Of a stretch of 64,000 nt of DNA, positions 56,955-64,000 are shown in pieces (position 1 is the stretch's first letter; every line of letters starts with the position of its first letter). The position numbers and the translations under genes are program-made. The notes below the pieces were generated by a model that ran no database searches, had not been told where the DNA came from, and was given only the letters and a program-made list of their open reading frames with translations. The stretch comes from Yponomeuta sedellus (Eukaryota > Arthropoda > Insecta > Lepidoptera > Yponomeutidae), in contig OW203738.1 of assembly GCA_934045075.1 (NCBI GenBank), positions 8,416,868 to 8,480,867 of the forward strand, given 5' to 3'.

Positions 56955-57216
56955 TTTTTGTTGCACTAACCCGTGCTAAGGACAATTTTAAAAAACCTAT
57001 TTAGAGGCTAAAAATTCCACCCCTGTCGGGACTCAAGCCCGCGACCTCTGTAAGTAATACAGAGAGTATTGTAAAGACGTTCGAAAATTTCACTGACACA
57101 CGCCGGTACTTGCCCATTAGCTCAGTTGGTAGAGCACTGGCACGGTTAGCCAGAGGCGCGGTTTCAAGTCCCGGCATGGGTGGAATTTCTAGCCTCTAAA
57201 TAGGTTTTTTAAAATA
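56955..57216. repeat. Family P inverted pair
   Basis: A left minus-strand half head (GGGACTCAAGCCCGCGACCT) is followed directly by a complete plus-strand copy (GTAAGTAATACAGAGAGTAT to AGCCTCTAAATAGG). Arms 56992-57053 and 57155-57210. Confidence 0.88.
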
Positions 57217-57342
57217 AGTAGTGGTTCATCTTATAATGGGTATTTTTCTTGCTTTCTAGCCAATCCTGAAAAAAAAAGATAATGAAATTTGTAAACTCTG
57301 TAAGGAACCTTCCAAGCGAGGTTTCGTAGCAGTGAAGAAGTC

Positions 57343-57480
57343 AGAACTCAGTGTCCCGAGCGGTTAGGGCGACCGCTGATCTGCGGCGGGTCCTTGCGGC
57401 ATTGTCGGTCGAGTCGGGGCCAGCCGACGGTCTGTGGCCGGCCTAGAGGTCTGCCCAAGTCGTGTGGGCCGTAAAATTGG
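57343..57480 (+). other. GC-rich segment, possibly SINE-like
   Basis: GTGTCCCGAGCGGTTAGGGC opens like a tRNA-derived head; GGCCAGCCGACGGTCTGTGG follows. No second copy in the window. Confidence 0.3.
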
Positions 57481-57847
57481 TAACAATTAACAGTACTATT
57501 AGTAAAAACACAATTCCTTAAAACGCTCGATAAACGCCGACTAAAAACATAGGCTGTGGATTTTGTTTGGGAGACGTAACCACAGATTAAATAAACGGTC
57601 TCTGAGAAGTGTTTATAAGAATCATGTTTTAATAAATAAGGCGTTGATTGTCTAGGTGTTTAGTGATTTTACCAATTGATGAATCAACGCTGGTACTGAA
57701 CTACTCTTCTAGAGCAATTTCAAGGTCATAGGTCTAAGAGTAGCTTAGCGCTAACACAGTATTCGAGAGGTGCGTGTTTGAATCCCGATGTAATCCGGAT
57801 TTTCTATTTGTAGGTATGGTTTGGATCTTCCCATTTCATAATCCATC

Positions 57848-57892
57848 AAAAACCTATTTAGTTAGTGCATTAAAAATAAAAATAGTATAATC
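57848..57892 (+). repeat. Family P end-to-end remnant
   Basis: AAAAACCTATTTAG is joined to TTAGTGCATTAAAAATAAAA, i.e. an inverted end fused to a normal tail, as at 1094. Confidence 0.65.
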
Positions 57893-57992
57893 ATAACCCA
57901 TCAGTTAAGCCTTGTTTTCTCAAACCAGAAACAGGGAGAAGCTGAATGAATGAACTCTATTAGTCTATTGCTAATTATCACTACACTTCCTC

Positions 57993-58016
57993 CACGGATG
58001 TAAATTTACATCCGTG
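57993..58016. repeat. Perfect 24-bp palindrome
   Basis: CACGGATGTAAATTTACATC then CGTG, no loop. Confidence 0.93.
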
Positions 58017-58069
58017 ACTTCCTCCTGTCCACTTTTCAGTTCTAACTCAGTTTATGTTGTTTTTTTTTT

Positions 58070-58215
58070 TTAATTCACAAACCCTTGCTAAGGACAATTT
58101 TTAAGAACCTATTTAAAGGCTAAAAATTCTTAGCCTCTAAATAGGTTCTTCAAAATTACCTTACCGACATCAGTGAAATTTCGAACCTCCTTACAATACT
58201 CTCTGTATTACTAAC
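58070..58215. repeat. Family P inverted remnant
   Basis: Arms 58103-58123 and 58130-58150 (AAGAACCTATTTAAAGGCTA; one mismatch), then a reversed 5' region CAGTGAAATTTCGAACCTCC. The tRNA-like head is lost. Confidence 0.8.
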
Positions 58216-58229
58216 AGGCAGCAACTCAG

Positions 58230-58785
58230 TTTGCACGTTTCACGTTCTAGGTTGTAATTTAAGAATTTATTAATCAAGAAAATAATCGCTCGCCTTGTTT
58301 AGGTTTCATGAAAATCTGTTGCAAGCTTAGCGGAAGATTTTTTACCTTTCTCTCTAAAGTTTAGCAACAGCTTTTTCTTTGCGGGTTTTGATTTAGTTAA
58401 TCCCGCAATGCCTACCAAACAGGATGCTATATCTAGTCTAATTTAGTATAAGTACAAAACATAATTGTACAACAGAAATTATGTTTTTAAGGGGTAAAAA
58501 ACATTTAAACGCACTACAAACATTTGAACACGCGTAAACACGCCTGTAAGGGCAAACACGTCTGAAATTGGTTGTCAGAAGGCATAATGCCAGGGAAGGA
58601 AGGGTTGCGTGCCCTATCCCTTTTCTTGACATTTTAAATTGTTTATTTGCGAACAAGTGTCAAGTTATTTATTCACAGCGGCGTAAACCTTTATTCACTG
58701 TTACTACCTTAGATCGTTGATTTACATGAGCTGTCATAAAAGTGATGTTTATAAATTTTGAAATTGATTATTTGTTTTTTTTTAT
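58230..58785. other. AT-rich sequence, nothing recognised
   Basis: No gene or repeat family identified. Confidence 0.4.
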
Positions 58786-58789
58786 GTAG

Positions 58790-58985
58790 ACGATAAACTC
58801 CTATTGCAGGGCACAGGCCTTCTCTGAGAGAGAGAAAGAGTATGGGCTTAATTACCACGCGTGCCCACAAGCAATTGGCAATTTGAAGCGCTGAGGTATT
58901 TGAACACCTCAGACACTCTAGTTTCCTTACGATGTTTTCCTTTACGTTAGCGAGTGATTGCTCCTACCACTTCACAAAAGGCTAT
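58790..58985 (-). repeat. Family R SINE, 3' part
   Basis: GCACAGGCCTTCTCTGAGAG, TATGGGCTTAATTACCACGC, CACCTCAGACACTCTAGTTT, TTACGTTAGCGAGTG. Confidence 0.85.
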
Positions 58986-59065
58986 TTCACAGTATGAAAA
59001 AAGAGTATTAATAATATAGGTATATTTGTATCAATAATGAGTTTTTATTATTATTGCTATTATTA

Positions 59066-59165
59066 ATACGTTTATTGCACTTAAGTGAAAAAATACAATG
59101 GCAATGTGGCGGACTTAATGCTGTAAGCATTTTCTACCAGTCAACCACAGGTTTAAACCGATTTT
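59066..59165 (-). repeat. Family S LINE 3' end, diverged
   Basis: ACGTTTATTGCACTTAAGTG, GGCAATGTGGCGGACTTAAT, TACCAGTCAACCACAGG. Confidence 0.6.
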
Positions 59166-59507
59166 AGGCACTCTAACTAAAACACAATGGATCATTTCTG
59201 CAAAATGAGGATAAAACTTGATAATTTTGTATGTATTGCAATTTCATCGAAAAAGGCCAGGATTCATCGGATCTATAATGACGTCAAAATTCAATAAATT
59301 TAGCGATCCTAGAACCCCAGCGTTGACTCAGCGTTCACTAATTATTGTGCGACGCCGTAATGTTCAACAACGTTTTGGCGGCTTATTTTAAAAACGAATA
59401 TTTATTTGTTTTTAAAAATACACGAAAGATTTAAAAAAAAACACTTTTTGAGCAGTTATTAAACACCAACACAAAAGTGACTTGTTTATCAGATACCTGT
59501 CAAATGC

Positions 59508-59605
59508 CAACGTACATAACTTAAAAAACAAAGTCATTGGTACATGCCCGCACAGGGAATCGAACCTGGGTCTCTCGCTTCAGAGTCCATTTGGTTATGA
59601 CTAAG
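59508..59605 (-). repeat. Family R SINE 5' part
   Basis: ACATAACTTAAAAAACAAAG, CATTGGTACATGCCCGCAC, GGAATCGAACCTGGGTCTCT. Confidence 0.75.
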
Positions 59606-59814
59606 TACTTACCAAAGAACTGTGTCAGTAATCATTCATGTTACTGTTCCTTGGCATAAGTATTTTAATGTATAATGTTTACCTCGTAACAACTAAGGGC
59701 AGTTCTTTGCTTCATTGTAAACATATTAATTCAAGCATAAAAAATGGTGTGATTAATGTTTACTAGCAAACTTTAAAGTTAAACAACATTTATCATAAAG
59801 TTCAGCAAATATGA

Positions 59815-59863
59815 ATAGGGCTCGCACACGAGTCCTACTCGCACTTGGCTAGTTTTTTTAATA
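59815..59863 (+). repeat. Family V 3' end fragment
   Basis: AGGGCTCGCACACGAGTCCT, ACTCGCACTTGGCTAGTTTT. Confidence 0.65.
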
Positions 59864-59959
59864 TAGGACGCAATAAAAAAATGTCAAGGCCTAGTGACAA
59901 CAGAGAGCTTACTAACGGCCGGAGTAGAGCATAGATGAGGTTTTTAATATAATATCTTA

Positions 59960-60170
59960 TTGTGAGTGAGCACCAAAGGCAAAAAGCAAACAAATATGTT
60001 TGTCGGGCGCCGGCAGATATTAAAGGCATATCTCTCCATTATGAGCGGGAAGTTCCGTAATTTAAGGGAGAGTTCGCGCGCGCCCGCGGCGGCATATGGC
60101 GCTGGAAGGGTTGCCGACTTGGTAGGGAGGCATGGTTGTTGTCGATAAAAAGTTATCGATGTTCGAAGTA
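59960..60170. promoter_or_regulatory. GC-rich block with paired ATCGA motifs
   Basis: CGCGCGCGCCCGCGGCGGCA precedes TCGATAA (60142) and TTATCGA (60153) in inverted orientation, resembling the insect DRE core. Motif match only. Confidence 0.25.
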
Positions 60171-60651
60171 TAAAAAATATGGCAAAAACAAGATGCCAAT
60201 GGATGGGAATAATGTTTCTTGAACGTACTTGTAACCCGATATGAGATAAGTATTTCATTAATATTACTTCTAGATATGTTTAAGTAAAAGCTGTGTTGTA
60301 CATGAACCTTTGTTTGGGCAGCCGTGTTATTTAAAGTTTTTTTTTTTCATACGCTAAGACTTTTCATAATAAGGGAAGGACGTATGGTGTATATATATGA
60401 AAGTGCCTATAAATTACTTGATGGTGAGAAAAACGAGTGGGATTTGCCGTCATCGATTAAAACCATCGTCTTTTTGCTTTTAATTAATTTCCTGTCCGGA
60501 CTTTAAAACTAAAAATAATAATAAATATTCATAGACATATTACACAGATCTCGTTAGTCCCTCGTTAGATAACTTGACGATCGATTTAATATAATAAATA
60601 AATAGATAATATCCATGACCCGAGAAAACTAGAAAAGTTCGTTTCCTAGTT

Positions 60652-60727
60652 TGACCCTGCCGGGCATCGAACCCGAGATCATGGGTTTTACAGTCAGCGT
60701 GCTAAACCGCTGCGCCACTTAGGCCGT
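60652..60727 (-). repeat. tRNA-like SINE head
   Basis: Reverse complement GGCCTAAGTGGCGCAGCGGT, with GGTTCGATGCCCGGCAGGGT, has A and B boxes. Acceptor ends pair poorly, so a SINE head is preferred to a tRNA gene. Confidence 0.55.
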
Positions 60728-60879
60728 CTTTCAATGGTTTTCTATTCAGGACTAATAAAGTAAAGCGTGACCACAGTCTATCGATAACTGTTAATACCGA
60801 TACATTTGAATCCCAACCCTAGTACATGCTCGCCGTTCCTCAGAGCACAGCTGCGCCGCGCTCGATTATAACTAGCTTA

Positions 60880-60945
60880 GCTACGGCTACGAGCTACGTC
60901 GCGTAGCAGCGCTACGCCGCTACGTAGCTTGCTACGAGACTCATA
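60880..60945. repeat. CTACG/CGTAG-rich cluster
   Basis: AGCTACGTCGCGTAGCAGCG and CTACGCCGCTACGTAGCTTG, many short inverted and direct repeats of CTACG. Confidence 0.6.
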
Positions 60946-61329
60946 CGTTACACGCTGCAATTTAGTACTATATATACCCATACAAGAATAGTGCTCGAAA
61001 AACATTGTATACATTTTAAAGGGTAGACAATGTTTTCATCGCTTCCTTAAATGGGGCTTAAGGAGCATTTAATTTTAAAAAATCACGCAAACGTCAGTTT
61101 AAATGGCTGTATTGAGCGGGTGTCGTAATAAAAAAATTTGAGTCCAACAATGATGCAGAAGAGAATGAAAAGGAATAACAAAAATGGTGCAAAAAGGTTA
61201 CACCGTTACAAGCTAAATTGATCAATTGCCAATTTATCACACAAGAGATAATTTAAAAATCATATATTTTGCTAATCAAACCAATCTAAATCAAATTCGT
61301 CCCTTGCACCATAAAAAGTCAACTTTTTA

Positions 61330-61680
61330 CGACGCCGCCACCATGCAACGCAGCATACGCGCAAAAGGTAATAGTAGTAAATAAAAGACTTGTCGTGTCG
61401 GGGCGTTCGGTGGGCCGATTGGCTTCGATTATGGCCCCGCGGAGACTAATATCCCTTTCTTTGGGCGAATGTTTTTTGGGGAATGTTATTTTTCGACGCG
61501 TCGGACGCAGCTGCCGCGGCGTCGACGCAGATATTGCCTGCGAGCAACTCTACCGGCCGTTCCAGCGCTGTTTTTGCTGATGGGCGCTTTCATTGGAAGT
61601 GTTTCCGAGGTCCCCGGTAAACCCCGGTTTTTCTTGCGCTGATAATCCACTGTCAGGAACTATCTGTTGTGTTCTCTGTA
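61330..61680. other. GC-rich single-copy block
   Basis: CGACGCGTCGGACGCAGCTG and CCCCGCGGAGACTAATATCC. A 61-codon ORF has no known domain. Candidate regulatory sequence. Confidence 0.3.
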
Positions 61681-61704
61681 TGCTATTTGGCTAACTGACA
61701 GTTC

Positions 61705-61850
61705 TTAAAAACCTATTTAGAGGCTAAAAATTCCACCCATGTCGGGACTCGAATCGCGACCTCTGGCTAACCTGAGCAAGTACCGGCATCATTGAAATTT
61801 TGAACCTCTTTACATTACTCTCTGTATTACACGGGCAGTACAACAACAAG
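61705..61850 (-). repeat. Family P element, internally deleted
   Basis: AAAAACCTATTTAGAGGCTA, GGGACTCGAATCGCGACCTC, then GCATCATTGAAATTTTGAAC; the 5' half of the head is missing. Confidence 0.83.
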
Positions 61851-62029
61851 AATATAACTAACTTACAGTTGTTATAGTAGATTAAGTAATTGTTAGTGTA
61901 CGAGAAATTGTAAATAATCTGCTCTTGAACTTTTTCTTCTTAGCGTGTCGATGGAGGTGGATTGGAGTTTCTTTGTTAGTTACACATAATCTATTAATTA
62001 TGAAACTAACAGCTTTGGCGTTCATTATG

Positions 62030-62092
62030 TAAACATTTTATTTTTATAGTAAATAAAATTCTTTTGACTTTGACTTTGATGGCAAGCCATCG
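62030..62092 (+). repeat. Retroelement tail with (TTTGAC)n
   Basis: AGTAAATAAAATTCTTTTGA then CTTTGACTTTGAT. Confidence 0.45.
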
Positions 62093-62398
62093 TGGTGAAA
62101 GGATCGTGGCTCTTGAACTGAACTTGTCATGTCGATGTTTTATTTTGGAACAGCACGTTAAAACGCATTCAAGAACGATCTTAATGGTAAGGGTACTTTA
62201 TTAACGGCACCAAGGTTTATATGAAACTCAATAGTTAGAAACTTTACTCAAAGAAGGTTGTTCTCTATAAAATCTGATTACAACAGTCTATATTAACATT
62301 TTAGTATTATTTATTAGGGTCCACAATCTGAAATACTATGGTATCTTAAGAACAGATAACATAATCGTAAAAAATATTAATTGTACATCCTCCGTAAT

Positions 62399-62452
62399 CC
62401 ATCTTCCTGCGATGCAGGAAGAGACTTGTGCCCCAGCAGTGGGGACATACCT
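62399..62452 (-). repeat. Family Q end fragment
   Basis: ATCTTCCTGCGATGCAGGAA and CCCCAGCAGTGGGGACATAC. Confidence 0.8.
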
Positions 62453-62516
62453 AATATCATTATCAATCCATTTTTTGCAATTTTGTTTATAAGAAATTAA
62501 ACAGACGTACACTTAA

Positions 62517-62865
62517 TCGCTCGTGGCCTAGTCGGACCAAGTGATTGGAATCAATCACTTGAGTTAAGCAACAATTGCAGGATGGGTGACGTCCCGTGAC
62601 TACCGCTAGTGGCATTTTTCCGAGCGCTTCCGTGCTTCCCAAGGCACGTTAAGCCGTTGGTGCCGGCTGTCATGTAATGGCAGTCGTTAAGCCATGTCTG
62701 AGGTCTTATGGGCGGTTTCATAACTTCGGACAGTAAGGCCCGCCACTGCCTTACAATCCTCCACCAACCCGGACTTGGCTCCCGTAGTGGAGTATGGCCT
62801 AACCTTCCTGCGATGCAGGAAGAGACCTGTGCCCCAATAGTGGGGACATACAAGGGTTGATATCG
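62517..62865 (-). repeat. Family Q element, near full length
   Basis: GCTCGTGGCCTAGTCGGACC to GGGACATACAAGGGTTGATA. ORFs over it are incidental. Confidence 0.88.
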
Positions 62866-63274
62866 ACACTTAATCTAAAGATTTCACAATAAATATTGGG
62901 GAGAAAAGTAAAAAAGACCTTTGGAATGGGGGGTCGACTAAGCATGAGGCAAACTTAGGCCTATCACAAACCAGTTGTTTGACAGCCTGGTAACCTTACG
63001 ACATAAACCTTCTTTTTTAATTTGGTCAAAATAGATTCATCGTGACCTCCTCATCTCTCTTTCCTTAAATATAATGTTAGTAAAATCGCCGTGACTAAGC
63101 AAGGAGCTCAGCATTTTTCTCTTTTTCCTCGTTTGTAGCAAATGAAATGTGAGGACATATCATTTGCTTCAAAAGTCTTTTGTTAAATTTGAGGAAGAGA
63201 TTAGCTTGCACTACATCTTAAAGTGTATCAAAGTAACAAATCTGTTAATGAAATTAAAATGGGAAAAAAGATAT

Positions 63275-63425
63275 CATGCAAGAGGTCCCCTTGGTCGGAC
63301 CCCGGCTGGGAACAAAAAATGATTACAATGTTTGTAATGTCGTTGTTTCTGGTTCCCACGACACAGGTTATCCTAGTGTGGGGCTAGAAGCAATGTATGT
63401 GCCTGTATGTAAATGTTATGTTAAT
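63275..63425 (+). repeat. Family T SINE, head truncated
   Basis: TCGGACCCCGGCTGGGAACA, TTGTTTCTGGTTCCCACGAC, GTATGTGCCTGTATGTAAAT. Confidence 0.78.
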
Positions 63426-64000
63426 ATATATATTACAATTTCAAGTTATCATGTAAATTTAAATATGAAAATTTTATTTGTTACTTATGTGCTAAACCTT
63501 ATTCTAATCAAACTTATGCCGACCTACCTGGGTAAACCTACTCCGTTAAAAAACATGACACACGCACTACAGATCCTCGAGCTGTCTTGACCAGATTCAA
63601 GCAAAGACGACCCAGCGCTTTGCATCTTCCTACGTCGTCGTACCACGTCTATCGTACAAATTCAGATGGCACAGTTGGGATTCGGTAAGTGGGGTCACTT
63701 ACGTTAAGTAGGCACTTAGTTGGGGACGTGTCCGCTCGTCACGCTGAGCAGGTGTGTCTGAGAGGTGAACTCTATTGTAATTGGCAATCGTAACGGTGAT
63801 GAGTTCTTTTTCGCTGCGGGAGGACAATGACTTTAGATAAATATTATGTAACGTGTATTGATATGACGCAAAACCTGACACCTGTTTTTGACTAGCAGAG
63901 GACTGCGTGGGTTGGCCTGAAGAGGCTATTTGGGAAAGGTTATGTTTATGGGCTGATAAAATAGATATATACGTTGGTAATATGTTCAGTTATATTCTGT
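63426..64000. other. No gene recognised
   Basis: AT-rich, with no repeat family shared with the rest of the window. Confidence 0.4.

Noticed and set aside
60652..60727. Functional tRNA gene on the minus strand
   Set aside because: A and B boxes are present but the acceptor stem does not pair well; more likely a SINE head.

Overview
The window looks like nuclear DNA of a moth or butterfly (Lepidoptera). It is AT-rich with very sparse coding sequence. It is dense with dispersed repeats of types common in lepidopteran genomes: tRNA-headed SINEs, 3' ends of RTE/Jockey-like LINEs with AATAAAG and TCTA tails, and a GTTCCGTAC...CCGTCCGTC element. The order-level assignment is inference from repeat style and from the insect-like Runt domain. 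No database search was possible.

One cellular gene is recognisable, on the minus strand. Three coding exons of a Runx (Runt-domain) transcription factor lie at 36503-36685, 34026-34242 and 8356-8553. The splice sites are canonical and the phases join exactly (0, then 1). Together they give the first 199 residues: a short N-terminus, the whole Runt domain (about residues 40-168) and the start of the C-terminal region. The introns are 2.26 kb and 25.5 kb. The gene continues off the left edge. Sequence from 36.7 to 64 kb is upstream of the recognised start codon and contains no recognised gene. A lozenge-type identity is possible but not settled.

Nearly everything else is repeats. Names used here: family P, a tRNA-derived element with about 19 copies or fragments, many forming inverted duplications; family Q, a roughly 370-bp hairpin-rich unclassified element with 16 copies; family R, a tRNA-headed SINE with a CTCTCTGAGAGAAGGCC tail, about 18 copies; family S, 5'-truncated LINE 3' ends; family T, a second tRNA-headed SINE with 3 copies; family U, a roughly 540-bp element with 23-bp arms, 2 copies; family V, GTTCCGTAC elements; and Penelope-like short elements with terminal inverted repeats. 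Decayed LINE coding fragments occur at 1.5, 3.3, 13.4, 15.0, 17.7, 29.2, 39.2, 40.1 and 51.5 kb.

The most unusual signal is the structure of family P. At 16.6 and 42.5 kb it forms perfect 63-bp and 69-bp stems whose turn lies at the anticodon loop of the tRNA-like head. Several other copies are inverted or tandem duplications, as if a folded-back tRNA half had served as template. A second notable signal is a 20-bp minisatellite just upstream of the third Runx exon, with five copies of the Runx core site TGTGGT. GC-richer single-copy blocks scattered through the introns and upstream region are candidate regulatory elements.
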